From positions 1 through 15,959 of the forward strand of contig CALDKO010000041.1 in assembly GCA_937898165.1 (NCBI GenBank): DNA of 15,959 nt. Reading direction: 5' to 3'. The stretch comes from an uncultured bacterium. GTDB lineage: Bacteria > Patescibacteriota > Minisyncoccia > Phycocordibacterales > UBA1006. Under the pieces are notes generated by a model. That model saw only the letters and a program-made list of their open reading frames with translations. It was not told the origin of the DNA and searched no databases. Positions 1 through 7,830 of the stretch are shown piece after piece. A program made the translations under genes and the position numbers. The stretch's first letter is position 1. Every line of letters starts with the position of its first letter.

Positions 1-596
1 GCAGTAATATCACAAGTATTATTTGAACCTCTGGTGCCCTGGTAACATGCATATTGCTTTATTTGGTCATTATTTATTGAATCAAATGAAACTTTTGTAA
101 AAACTTTTTCGATGGGAACATTCCAGCTATTACCATTAATATTCCAATATAACTCATCATAATTATCGAATGATACTAATGCATTTTTTACATTATACGA
201 AATTATATATTCATGCAGCCCAGAAACAATTTTATTAGGATCTCCAATTTTTACCGTTAATGAATTATTACCTACTGATTTTTGGAACTGATACACTGAT
301 CCAGTTTGATCCTTTACCGAAATATCATCAATGGAAATTTCCGATCCGTCAGTATTGTTTAATGGAATAGTTCGAAATATCCCGTGTCGTGATTCTGATT
401 CAAAATCGTACTGAATTTTTTCCGTGACTGAAATACTTGCATCGGAATGAATTTGTATATCACTTGCAAATGAATTAATTTTTTCAGCATGAGTAACTGC
501 AGGAAAACAAAGCACTATTATCATGACAAAAAACATGGATAATGTTTTCCATGTTTTTATTTTTAATACTCGTTCACCAGTTTGAATAAAATTCAT
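1..596 (-). CDS. DUF2207-type membrane protein, N-terminal part (gene runs off the window)
   Basis: The reading frame opens with ATG at 596-594 and stays open to the window edge, so only about 198 N-terminal residues are visible. A hydrophobic signal-like segment (LSMFFVMIIVLCFPAVTHA) sits near residues 19-37. It is followed by an extracytoplasmic beta-rich domain with IQYDFESESRHGIFRTIPL, which resembles the N-terminal domain of DUF2207 proteins. Known family members end in membrane helices and a low-complexity tail; those would lie outside the window. The gene starts 11 nt after the 205-residue protein and is third in an operon led by lemA; pairing of lemA with DUF2207 genes is common in bacteria. 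Function is unknown, and an envelope role is inference. No Shine-Dalgarno sequence is visible. Confidence 0.8.
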   Translation of the reverse strand, partial: MNFIQTGERVLKIKTWKTLSMFFVMIIVLCFPAVTHAEKINSFASDIQIHSDASISVTEKIQYDFESESRHGIFRTIPLNNTDGSEISIDDISVKDQTGSVYQFQKSVGNNSLTVKIGDPNKIVSGLHEYIISYNVKNALVSFDNYDELYWNINGNSWNVPIEKVFTKVSFDSINNDQIKQYACYQGTRGSNNTCDIT

Positions 597-607
597 AAGA
601 GGTACTA

Positions 608-1225
608 TTACGTTTCACTTAATAAAAAATTAATAGAACTTAAATCAACATAACTGGACGCAATTCCACTGTCGTTTGTCGGTGGGATTACAATAACAAT
701 TGCTCTTGAATCATTAGAAGTAATATACACTACTGATCCATCTTGGTTTGACTGATACACATTAAAGGTATTATTCCCAAATGATTGTTCACCAGTATCT
801 GTATATGTGTCCGAGTTTTTAATTTCTGTTTCAGGATTTACTGTTGTTATATCTGGGTAAAAGGTTACCGTTTCTGTTTTGGGATCATTTTGACTTGCAC
901 CTATTGTGACAGTTCCTTTTTGATTATTAGACAGAATAGATGCACTGCTCTTATAAGTAAATCGCCCGTAGGTTGATGATGGCAATGATTGCTTATTACT
1001 GGTAGTGGTAGACACTTTATTATCGATATTATTAAGAGAAACAGTTGCAACAGAAAACTCACCCTCTGCAGATCTATCTTTTACAAGAGAGTTTGTATCT
1101 TTATTTTTGTTGTTGAATCCCTTTTTGGAAGTATGCACTATAGTAATAATTGCAAATCCAATACCTACCAAAAGAATTATCACCAAACTACCAATTATTA
1201 GTTTATCCTTTTGAGAAACTTGCAT
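608..1225 (-). CDS. Single-pass membrane protein of unknown function
   Basis: This 205-residue protein is not recognised. It has a short basic N-terminus, one strong membrane helix at about residues 9-31 (IIGSLVIILLVGIGFAIITIV), then a Ser/Thr/Asn-rich region presumably outside the cell. The C-terminal part is beta-like (TFNVYQSNQDGSVVYIT) and ends in SSINFLLSET. It starts 6 nt after the lemA stop and ends 11 nt before the DUF2207 start, so the three genes are almost certainly cotranscribed. It may be an accessory of a LemA/DUF2207 envelope assembly, but that rests only on position. A lipoprotein is unlikely because there is no lipobox Cys after the helix. Confidence 0.75.
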   Translation of the reverse strand: MQVSQKDKLIIGSLVIILLVGIGFAIITIVHTSKKGFNNKNKDTNSLVKDRSAEGEFSVATVSLNNIDNKVSTTTSNKQSLPSSTYGRFTYKSSASILSNNQKGTVTIGASQNDPKTETVTFYPDITTVNPETEIKNSDTYTDTGEQSFGNNTFNVYQSNQDGSVVYITSNDSRAIVIVIPPTNDSGIASSYVDLSSINFLLSET

Positions 1226-1231
1226 ACACTA

Positions 1232-1795
1232 TTAGAATTTTACTTCAACCGGCTTACTTTCTACTCCATCATCTGGGATATCAAAATAAGTTGGTGCTGT
1301 AAAATTAAACATTTTTCCGATAATATTTCCAGGAAATACTTGGAGACCTGTTGTAAAATCACGAACATTTCCATTATAAAACCGACGAGCTGATTGAATT
1401 TTATTTTCTGTATCAGAAAGCTCTCTCTGTAGTTCCAAGAAGTTGGTGTTAGCTTTCAAGTCTGGATAATTTTCTGATAATGCAAAAATTGATTTCAGTG
1501 TTCCTGATAGTGCTGATTCTGCAGCTGCATGTTCTGGGTTTGCACCAGACATAGATTGCATTGCAGTGTTTCGAGCTTTGATAACTGCATCTAATGTTCC
1601 AGATTCATGGGTTGCATATCCTTTTACAGTATTTACAAGATTTGGGATCAAATCGTAACGACGTTTTAATTGCACCTCAATATCTGCCCAAGCTTCTGCT
1701 GCGCGATTTTTTAATGTTACAAAATGGTTGTATGTTCCAATAATCCAAATAATCAACACAGCAACAACTGTTAAAATAATCCAAAGTATCATCAT
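1232..1795 (-). CDS. lemA: LemA family membrane protein
   Basis: The sequence matches LemA along its length. There is one N-terminal membrane helix (ILWIILTVVAVLIIWIIGTY), then a cytoplasmic-type helical bundle with the family signatures RRYDLIPNLVNTVKGYATHE and LQRELSDTENKIQSARRFYN, and the C-terminal motif FPGNIIGKMFNF. The molecular role of LemA is not settled. A longer reading from a GTG at 1837 is possible, giving 201 residues. However, the predicted transcript starts near 1845, and the usual LemA N-terminus begins right before the helix, so the tandem ATG at 1795/1792 is preferred (187 or 186 residues). The gene heads the lemA, 205-residue protein, DUF2207 operon. Confidence 0.92.
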   Translation of the reverse strand: MMILWIILTVVAVLIIWIIGTYNHFVTLKNRAAEAWADIEVQLKRRYDLIPNLVNTVKGYATHESGTLDAVIKARNTAMQSMSGANPEHAAAESALSGTLKSIFALSENYPDLKANTNFLELQRELSDTENKIQSARRFYNGNVRDFTTGLQVFPGNIIGKMFNFTAPTYFDIPDDGVESKPVEVKF

Positions 1796-1851
1796 AAAAT
1801 TTAAAATAAAGTAATTAAAATGTGTACGAGCTGACACTCGGTACTGCTACT

Positions 1852-1881
1852 ATAATACCATGGTTTATTATTATTTGACAA
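1852..1881 (-). promoter_or_regulatory. Promoter of the lemA operon
   Basis: On the minus strand, TTGTCA (1881-1876) and TATTAT (1857-1852) are separated by 18 bp, and TGG precedes the -10 as an extended TGn. Predicted start is near 1845, leaving about 50 nt before the preferred lemA ATG. The -35 lies in the palindrome TTGACAA, which also supplies the -35 of the divergent plus-strand promoter. Confidence 0.6.
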
Positions 1882-1902
1882 CTATATAAATAAATGTATA
1901 AT
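1875..1902 (+). promoter_or_regulatory. Promoter of the 75-residue protein gene
   Basis: TTGACA (1875-1880) and TATAAT (1897-1902) are both perfect consensus hexamers with a 16-bp spacer. The predicted start is near 1909, so the mRNA would have only about 10 nt before the ATG at 1919 and no Shine-Dalgarno sequence. Confidence 0.7.
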
Positions 1903-1918
1903 ATGAAAAAACAACGCC

Positions 1919-2146
1919 ATGAAAAATATCGAACTATCTGAGGAAGAGAAAGCTGAGCAACTTGAAATGCTTAAAAAGGAAGGTTTGGATGCACGGATCA
2001 GAAACCTGATTCAGCCAACTTGTCATATATTAGAGTTAAATAAATTAGAAATACGAATAGACAAAACAGAGATTGAGCTGGCTGAAAGAAAATTGGCAAC
2101 AATTTTATTTTTAACAGGTGAGCTATCTAAAACAAAACAACCCTAG
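1919..2146 (+). CDS. Small hypothetical protein (75 aa)
   Basis: This protein is not recognised. It is charged, Leu/Glu/Lys-rich and predicted to be mostly helical: a first acidic helix (ELSEEEKAEQLEMLKKEGL), a short break with the only Cys and His at PTCHI (residues 33-37), then a second helix (LNKLEIRIDKTEIELAERKL) with heptad-like spacing. There is no membrane segment or signal peptide, so it is probably cytosolic. A consensus promoter sits just upstream and its stop codon lies inside a terminator, so it forms a one-gene unit divergent from lemA. Strong promoter and terminator make it a real gene despite its size. Function cannot be inferred. Confidence 0.7.
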   Translation: MKNIELSEEEKAEQLEMLKKEGLDARIRNLIQPTCHILELNKLEIRIDKTEIELAERKLATILFLTGELSKTKQP

Positions 2147-2166
2147 TTTCCTATGGTTGTTTTTTA
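2135..2166. terminator. Bidirectional intrinsic terminator
   Basis: AAACAACC (2135-2142) pairs with GGTTGTTT (2155-2162) and is followed on the plus strand by a T run. The A-rich left flank gives a weaker T tract for the minus strand, where secF ends at 2178. It serves the 75-residue gene and probably the secDF unit. Confidence 0.75.
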
Positions 2167-2177
2167 ATACAAAAATT

Positions 2178-3062
2178 CTATTTTTTTGATTGGCGATTAT
2201 TCCAAACCACCAGTAGTGGTGCAGCAATAAATATTGATGAATATGTCCCGAAAAACATTCCTAGAAACATAGTCACTGACAACGTTCGTGTACTTTCTGG
2301 ACCAAATACAACCAATGCAAGTATAGCAAACAAAACTGTTACAGACGTCATAATTGAACGAGTAAATGTTTCAGAAATACTTTTTCCAATAATTTCTGCA
2401 AACGGTAACGCATTTTTACCGTGATAAAATCGTTTTAGATTTTCTCGAATTCGATCAAACACTACAATAGTGTCGTTCACCGAAACACCAAGAATGGTTA
2501 AAATACCAACCACAAACAATGTGTCTACCTGTGTTCCTGACCATGCAAAGAATCCTGCAGGAATCAAAATATCATGGAATAACACTGCAATAACAATGAC
2601 CCCATATTTCCATGAAGCAATTGGTTGTGAGATAGAACGAAATGCAAACGCTACGAATAATGTAATTGCAATTGAAATTAAAATAATCGCAACGAGTGAT
2701 TTGGTTCGTAATTCCTTCCCGATTGATGGTCCAATGGTATTGAATCTCTTTTCTGTAAATTCTCCTGTTGAACCAATATTTTTAAGAAATGTGTCTTTAT
2801 CAGATTGAGAAAGTACTGATGTTCGAATCAAAAATCCTTTTTCTCCAATTTTCTGCACAGATGCCTCAGGAATAACTGTTTTCACAGTTGCCTGAACCTG
2901 ATCAAATGTTGGAACAACATTAGCATATTCAATTTCCAATGTTGATCCACCAGTAAAATCAATCCCCCAGTTGAACCCTTTTGATGCGATTCCGACTACA
3001 GAAACCAAAACCAATAAAATGGAAAATATAAAAAATATTTTTTTGTGTCGTAAGATAAACAT
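2178..3062 (-). CDS. secF: Protein translocase subunit SecF
   Basis: SecF is the partner of SecD in the proton-motive-force-driven complex that pulls exported proteins out of the SecYEG channel. The sequence has a first membrane helix (IFFIFSILLVLVSVVGIA), the signature GIDFTGGSTLEIEY at the start of the periplasmic domain, and a C-terminal five-helix block with GVSVNDTIVVFDRIRENLKR, the conserved SecF signature. An upstream in-frame start at 3125 would overlap secD by 62 nt. The ATG at 3062 gives the usual N-terminus MFILRHKKIFF and lies 1 nt after the secD stop, so 294 residues are annotated. Translational coupling to secD is likely. Confidence 0.95.
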   Translation of the reverse strand: MFILRHKKIFFIFSILLVLVSVVGIASKGFNWGIDFTGGSTLEIEYANVVPTFDQVQATVKTVIPEASVQKIGEKGFLIRTSVLSQSDKDTFLKNIGSTGEFTEKRFNTIGPSIGKELRTKSLVAIILISIAITLFVAFAFRSISQPIASWKYGVIVIAVLFHDILIPAGFFAWSGTQVDTLFVVGILTILGVSVNDTIVVFDRIRENLKRFYHGKNALPFAEIIGKSISETFTRSIMTSVTVLFAILALVVFGPESTRTLSVTMFLGMFFGTYSSIFIAAPLLVVWNNRQSKK

Positions 3063-3063
3063 A

Positions 3064-4425
3064 TTATTTAGAAAAACCACTTGAGAATAAAAATCGTTTG
3101 ATTCGACCTGCATGATTTCCTGCAATAACTTTCAAAAATACTTTTGAAACAGTCATAGCGGTAATCATAGAAACTAATACTCCTAATCCAAACGTAATTG
3201 CAAAACCTTTAATCAAAGTTGTACCAAACCACGCAAGAATCAAAGCAGAAATAATACTTGAAATATTTCCGTCACGAATTGAATTCCATGCTCGAGCAAA
3301 ACCATCAGATACTGCCTCTGATAATTGTTTTCCAGATTTTAACTCTTCCTTCATTCGTTCAAAAATTAAAATATTTGCATCCACTGCCATACCAAGTGAA
3401 ATAATAAATCCAGCAATTCCAGCCGATGTTAAGGTTACGGGAATATATTTGAACAAGAACAACATGAATAATGAATAAACCAAAAGTGAAATAGATGCAA
3501 TAAATCCTGGTAATCGATACCAAAGCACAAGTAATAATACAATTGCAAGTAATCCAATAATACCAGCACGAACTCCTGCATGGAGTGCGTCAGCACCCAG
3601 TGTTGGTCCGATACTTTCTGTTGAAAGTAGTGTTACCGGAACTGGCAGTGCTCCTGAATTTAATCGTCCTACTAATTGACGAGCTTCCTCTGGTGTAAAG
3701 GTTCCGTTGATAACAGCCTTACCTCCTGTAATTGCCTCGTTTACTGTTGGAGCAGAAATAACTGAACCATCTAAAAATACAGCGATTTTCTTTCCTACAT
3801 TATTTTTTGTAATCTCTTCAAACTTCTTTGCACCTTCTTCGTTAAATTGAAGAGCTACGATTGGTTGACTGGTTGTTGAATTAAATTCAAGAGTTGCGTG
3901 ATCCAAATATTGACCAGTTAATCCTGTTGAAACGTACGGTCCAACTTTATCTAATGCCGAGGTTAAATCCAATGTTCCATTTTTAATCATACTTGCATTA
4001 ATCACTAATGGTTTCTGAGGTTTACTTGGATCGTAATCAGGATTTTCTGTTTTAAATTCAAGCACCGGAGTCTGACCAATAATATCGAGGGCTTTTTTAA
4101 CATCAGTAACTCCTGGTAAATCTACCACTAATCGATACTCTCGAGTTCCTGTTAAGGTGGTAGTTTCGTTAGTAACGGTTGCTTCACTAATACCCAATCC
4201 GTTTACACGTTTTTCAATCACCTCTCGCAATACTGATAACGCATCAGTTAGTTGTGTTGGTGGGATTGATGAAACATCTGCGTTATATACCAAATGAGTT
4301 CCCCCTGATAAATCGAGCCCTAATTGAAATGTCTTTGACTTGTCCATTTCTGTTTTATATACCAAAAAACCAATTCCACCGGCTAGTAATAATAAGATAA
4401 CTGCAATGATTCGTTGTTTCCACAT
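3064..4425 (-). CDS. secD: Protein translocase subunit SecD
   Basis: SecD at 453 residues is a compact form of the family. An N-terminal helix (AVILLLLAGGIGFLVYK) is followed by the D1 signature LGLDLSGGTHLVYN. The periplasmic P1 region includes EKRVNGLGISEATV, VDLPGVTDVKKAL and NEEGAKKFEEIT. Last comes a membrane block with LGMAVDANILIFERMKEEL and SIISALILAWFGTTLIKGFA. The Asp in VDAN corresponds to the conserved membrane Asp implicated in proton transfer in this family. It is followed immediately by secF, the standard arrangement. The mRNA start is unclear: no Shine-Dalgarno sequence is visible, and a TAGAAT about 9 nt before the ATG would fit a leaderless transcript. Confidence 0.96.
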   Translation of the reverse strand: MWKQRIIAVILLLLAGGIGFLVYKTEMDKSKTFQLGLDLSGGTHLVYNADVSSIPPTQLTDALSVLREVIEKRVNGLGISEATVTNETTTLTGTREYRLVVDLPGVTDVKKALDIIGQTPVLEFKTENPDYDPSKPQKPLVINASMIKNGTLDLTSALDKVGPYVSTGLTGQYLDHATLEFNSTTSQPIVALQFNEEGAKKFEEITKNNVGKKIAVFLDGSVISAPTVNEAITGGKAVINGTFTPEEARQLVGRLNSGALPVPVTLLSTESIGPTLGADALHAGVRAGIIGLLAIVLLLVLWYRLPGFIASISLLVYSLFMLFLFKYIPVTLTSAGIAGFIISLGMAVDANILIFERMKEELKSGKQLSEAVSDGFARAWNSIRDGNISSIISALILAWFGTTLIKGFAITFGLGVLVSMITAMTVSKVFLKVIAGNHAGRIKRFLFSSGFSK

Positions 4426-4452
4426 ATAATCATAATTCTACACAAAATCATT

Positions 4453-4481
4453 AAAAAAACACCTTGACAAGTCGGTGTTTT
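4453..4481 (-). terminator. Intrinsic terminator after uppP
   Basis: On the minus strand AAAACACC pairs with GGTGTTTT across a 10-nt loop and is followed by a T run, 4 nt beyond the uppP stop. It separates the rodA-uppP operon from secDF. Confidence 0.75.
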
Positions 4482-4484
4482 GGA

Positions 4485-5270
4485 TTAAAAAAATATAATG
4501 ACCAATAATACAGCTAATGCAATTCGATACCATCCGAACAGTTTTAAGGCTCCTGGTTTTTTCATTATTTTCATAAAAAACTGTGCCACAAAAAACGCAA
4601 CTATTCCAGACACTATTGTTCCAAATATCAGAACCTCCCATTGCTGTCCAGTAAACGAAAACCCTGTTTTTAATAGATCATAACCACTAGCCGCAAACAT
4701 GGTTGGAATTGCCAAGAGAAATGCAGCATTTACAACACTTGAGATTGGTAATTTTTGCGCTAATCCACCGATTAAAATAGACCCTGACCTTGAAACTCCA
4801 GGAACCAATGCAAGTATTTGCCAGCAACCAAGTTTAAAGTATTCTGCTATTGATAACTCTCTAGGTTCATCTGTCGTAATGTTTTTTTCTGACACATTAC
4901 TAAATGTATTCCCAAAATAAAGAAATACTAATCCTCCAACTGCAATTGCAATAATTTCAACTAGTATATTTCCCATCAATACATGTTTTACGATTGGATA
5001 TACTAAAAATCCAATAATCGCAACCGGTAAAAATCCAATAATCATTTTCAAAATTAATTCTTTTGAAAAAAGAATCTGTTTTAAAAACAATATCCCCACC
5101 GCAGAAATGGCACCCAGTTGGATTACAATCAAAAACGATGAAACAAAATCACTATGAACAATCCCCAGTAATTTACTGGCAATATCCAAATGAGCTGTTG
5201 ATGATATTGGTAAAAATTCTGTAATACCTTCGACTATCCCCAAAATTAACGCCTGAAAAAAAGTAATCAT
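4485..5270 (-). CDS. uppP: Undecaprenyl-diphosphatase UppP (BacA family)
   Basis: UppP is an integral membrane enzyme that dephosphorylates undecaprenyl diphosphate to the monophosphate carrier used in wall and glycan synthesis. At 261 residues it has the family length. The first conserved block is GIVEGITEFLPISSTAHL at about residues 12-29, holding the catalytic-type Glu pair and Ser-Ser-Thr. The second is PGVSRSGSILIGGL at about residues 158-171, with the essential Arg. About eight hydrophobic segments span the protein. Its ATG is 2 nt after the PAP2 phosphatase stop, and a terminator follows, so it is last in the operon. Two candidate C55-PP phosphatases side by side is notable. Confidence 0.95.
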   Translation of the reverse strand: MITFFQALILGIVEGITEFLPISSTAHLDIASKLLGIVHSDFVSSFLIVIQLGAISAVGILFLKQILFSKELILKMIIGFLPVAIIGFLVYPIVKHVLMGNILVEIIAIAVGGLVFLYFGNTFSNVSEKNITTDEPRELSIAEYFKLGCWQILALVPGVSRSGSILIGGLAQKLPISSVVNAAFLLAIPTMFAASGYDLLKTGFSFTGQQWEVLIFGTIVSGIVAFFVAQFFMKIMKKPGALKLFGWYRIALAVLLVIIFF

Positions 5271-5272
5271 AA

Positions 5273-5815
5273 TTATTTTTTATAATGTTTACGCACGATA
5301 CGAACAACCGTGTGCCCAATTAATAGCCCTAATAACGCACCGACTGCAATATCCAATGGATAATGAATCCCAACCACCATACGTGCAATACCAATCATAA
5401 ACGCAACAATAACGGCCAATACACCAATATGTTTATGTCGATCATGCAACATAACCGCAAGAGCAGTAAAAACTAATGTGTGCCCTGATGGAAAACTTTC
5501 ATTCCAACCATAATAATACAAAGGTGTAATTCCCTCTAAAAATGGTCGTGGTTCTGGGATTAACATTTTAAATACCCATTGGAACAATAAAGCCACGGTT
5601 AATGTAAATACTATTTCCCAAAACGACAACTGAAATATTTTATATTTTCGGGTAATTACCGCTCGTAACATATCAACTGCCAGAATGATAATTAAACCAC
5701 CTAAAAAGATCCATGGAATAAAACGTGCGATAAAAACAACAACTGATGGTGAAACTACAGAGAGCACTGCATGTTGTAGCCACATCATAAAAGGGATTTG
5801 AAATGTAGTAATCAT
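5273..5815 (-). CDS. PAP2-family membrane phosphatase (probable lipid/undecaprenyl phosphatase)
   Basis: The three motifs of PAP2 phosphatases are present in order: KMLIPEPRP (K-x6-RP type), SFPSGHTLVF (PSGH with the catalytic His) and ARMVVGIHYPLDIAVG (R-x5-H-x3-D). The 180-residue protein has about five or six membrane helices and no extra domain, like the short YbjG/PgpB/BcrC-type enzymes. The substrate cannot be read from the sequence. Its place between rodA and uppP suggests undecaprenyl diphosphate, as for BcrC; phosphatidylglycerophosphate is the main alternative. It starts 10 nt after the rodA stop with no Shine-Dalgarno sequence. Expression is presumably coupled to rodA. Confidence 0.9.
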   Translation of the reverse strand: MITTFQIPFMMWLQHAVLSVVSPSVVVFIARFIPWIFLGGLIIILAVDMLRAVITRKYKIFQLSFWEIVFTLTVALLFQWVFKMLIPEPRPFLEGITPLYYYGWNESFPSGHTLVFTALAVMLHDRHKHIGVLAVIVAFMIGIARMVVGIHYPLDIAVGALLGLLIGHTVVRIVRKHYKK

Positions 5816-5825
5816 ATATAATGTA

Positions 5826-6947
5826 TTATACTCCTAAAAATTCATGAGTGGTATCATCGCGGTGAACTCCTCGTCGATAACGCGATAATGAAAATAATAT
5901 TCCAATAGCCAGACACTCTGCAATGAGGTGCGATCCTCCATAGCTCATAAACGGTAATGTAATACCCGTCACTGGCAAAATACCGATATTCATACCAATA
6001 TTAATAATGACGTGACTGGCAAAATAAATTCCAATCCCCAGGGCGTATAATGTTTCAAAATTTGTCGTTCCTGAAATAGATAATTTTATAATCCTCCAGA
6101 AAATTATTGCATAACACAATAATACCAAGATCGATCCTACAAACCCCCATTCCTCTGAAAATGCTGCAAAAATAAAGTCTGTCTGATATTCTGGCAAGAA
6201 ATTCAATCGTGACTGTGTTCCAAATCCTACCCCTTTACCGATAACTTGACCTGAACCTACTGCAATCATGGATTGATATGCATTGTACCCTGTACCCCGT
6301 ACATCAGCCAAAGGGTTTAAAAAATTCATAATGCGAGCCTTTTGATATGGTTTAAATACAAACCCCCATAACAATGTGCCAACAATTAATCCAACTGTTG
6401 TTAACAATAATAAATGTTTTTTTGAAAGTCCTGACACCATCATCATTCCAAACCAAATACATCCAAAAATAATTGCAGACCCAAAGTCAGGCTGGAGAAA
6501 TACCAAGAAAAATGGAATAAAACAATACACTCCGGTTATTATTAAATGACGAATATCGGCAATTTCTACATGACGACGTGATAAATATTTTGCCATGATT
6601 AAAATCAACACAATTTTTACTAAGTCAGATGGCTGAAATGAAACACCTCCCAAATTAAACCAACTCGTCGCACCTTTTGCAGTTTTTCCAAGAAGTATTA
6701 CCAAAATCAGAATGAAATTAGAAAACCCATATAATGAAAACATCATCCATGGTTTTTTCAAAAATGACATATCAACATTTGATGTAACAAATAAAACACC
6801 AAGTGCTACTAGTGCCCATATACTTTGCTTTAACAAATATCCATCATTAGAACCTAGGGACGCCATAGTTATCGTACTAAAAAACATCAATGCAACCATT
6901 GGTCCAACGATCCACCAATCAATTGTGTGTGTCTTTAAACTTGGCAT
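5826..6947 (-). CDS. rodA: Rod shape-determining protein RodA (SEDS peptidoglycan glycosyltransferase)
   Basis: SEDS proteins polymerise lipid II into glycan strands together with a class B PBP. The 373-residue protein has about ten membrane helices and the SEDS signatures FQPSDLVKIVLILIMAKYLS, LQPDFGSAIIF (with the conserved Asp region), FIFAAFSEEWGFVG and the C-terminal block GITLPFMSYGGSHLI. RodA rather than FtsW is favoured by length, by the N-terminus starting at the first helix, and by the absence of nearby division genes (ftsZ, murG, murC). No PBP2 or mreC gene is in the window. Start ATG lies 6 nt after the stop of the Cys-motif protein gene. Confidence 0.93.
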   Translation of the reverse strand: MPSLKTHTIDWWIVGPMVALMFFSTITMASLGSNDGYLLKQSIWALVALGVLFVTSNVDMSFLKKPWMMFSLYGFSNFILILVILLGKTAKGATSWFNLGGVSFQPSDLVKIVLILIMAKYLSRRHVEIADIRHLIITGVYCFIPFFLVFLQPDFGSAIIFGCIWFGMMMVSGLSKKHLLLLTTVGLIVGTLLWGFVFKPYQKARIMNFLNPLADVRGTGYNAYQSMIAVGSGQVIGKGVGFGTQSRLNFLPEYQTDFIFAAFSEEWGFVGSILVLLCYAIIFWRIIKLSISGTTNFETLYALGIGIYFASHVIINIGMNIGILPVTGITLPFMSYGGSHLIAECLAIGILFSLSRYRRGVHRDDTTHEFLGV

Positions 6948-6953
6948 AGTAAA

Positions 6954-7742
6954 TTAATAAGCGGTTGGTTGAATAAATGGATTAATGCGTGGAATAATTT
7001 CACGACGCGCTGCTGCTCCGGAAAAAGGTTCTGGCCAAGAGAAATATACATTTACAGATTCCTCTGGGCCAATTTCATCTATAAATGTCTGGCTCGCTGC
7101 AAGAGCATTGCCGTCAGTATCATATACGATTGCGACAACAGGAATATTTTTAAATGTTTCAATCGTTTTATTTCGTACTACCGCTGCAATTTTAGGAGAT
7201 GTTTCCAAATCTGACAGAACGTCCCCTTCTGCAACTAAATTCTGATCGTTGAATCGTTCATCGATTCTTATAAACTCAGGTTGTTGTAAAAACTTCAAAA
7301 ATGCAGTTTTTGGAATACGATTCCCTACCTTGATAGCTGTTTCAAAAATTGCTGTTCGATCATTCGGACCGATAAATGTTTCGCCTTTTATTGGCTGGCT
7401 CACTAAAATATTTTTATCATCATATAGCCGTAATTCGTATGGAACTTTTTTAACTCCATTTCCAATGTTTTGGTTTTCGATATATGATACGACTGAATAC
7501 ACATCCCCAGTGATTTTCAGTGGACGTGTCCATAACGGTATTAATGGTTTTACATCAGCTACACACATCAAATTACACACACCACCACAATCGATACCAC
7601 GTTCATCCTGATTTTTAATTCCATCCGTACAGGTTGGATCGTGCTTAATATATTTAAAATAAACAACCACAGATGAAATAACCACGATAATTAAAATCAG
7701 TGTTCCAATAATTTTTACCTTGTGTGTTGTAGACCAATCCAT
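6954..7742 (-). CDS. Conserved-looking membrane-anchored protein with a Cys-rich motif; function unknown
   Basis: Not assigned to a named family. The N-terminus is a short basic segment, then one membrane helix (IIGTLILIIVVISSVVVYF, about residues 11-29). Just outside lies a Cys/Gly motif, CTDGIKNQDERGIDCGGVC, plus one more Cys. Motifs of this C-DG-N-E-G-DCGG-C type occur in many extracellular proteins. The rest is probably a beta-sandwich-like extracytoplasmic domain (YELRLYDDKNILVSQP, IPVVAIVYDTDGNALAAS). A GTG at 7802 allows 20 extra residues, but the ATG at 7742 has AAGG 6 nt upstream and gives a normal anchor, so 262 residues are annotated. It is first in the rodA operon, 6 nt before rodA, so a role beside the elongation machinery is plausible inference. 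Confidence 0.75.
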   Translation of the reverse strand: MDWSTTHKVKIIGTLILIIVVISSVVVYFKYIKHDPTCTDGIKNQDERGIDCGGVCNLMCVADVKPLIPLWTRPLKITGDVYSVVSYIENQNIGNGVKKVPYELRLYDDKNILVSQPIKGETFIGPNDRTAIFETAIKVGNRIPKTAFLKFLQQPEFIRIDERFNDQNLVAEGDVLSDLETSPKIAAVVRNKTIETFKNIPVVAIVYDTDGNALAASQTFIDEIGPEESVNVYFSWPEPFSGAAARREIIPRINPFIQPTAY

Positions 7743-7795
7743 AATAAACCTTATGATACCAGAAACAGGATGCAAAATCCAGGAACTATGATTCC

Positions 7796-7824
7796 TAGAC
7801 ACCTTCTAGAAAAGATAATATACT
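7796..7824 (+). promoter_or_regulatory. Promoter placing transcription start at the ATG of the 83-residue gene
   Basis: TAGACA (7796-7801) and TATACT (7819-7824) are separated by 17 bp. The expected start, 6-8 nt after the -10, coincides with the ATG at 7831, so the mRNA is probably leaderless. Confidence 0.6.
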
Positions 7825-7830
7825 CCAATT

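Noticed and set aside
1232..1837. lemA starting at the GTG at 1837
   Set aside because: It would lie about 8 nt from the predicted transcription start and add residues atypical for LemA; the ATG pair at 1795/1792 fits better.
4438..4641. 67-residue frame overlapping uppP
   Set aside because: Shadow of uppP that runs over the terminator.
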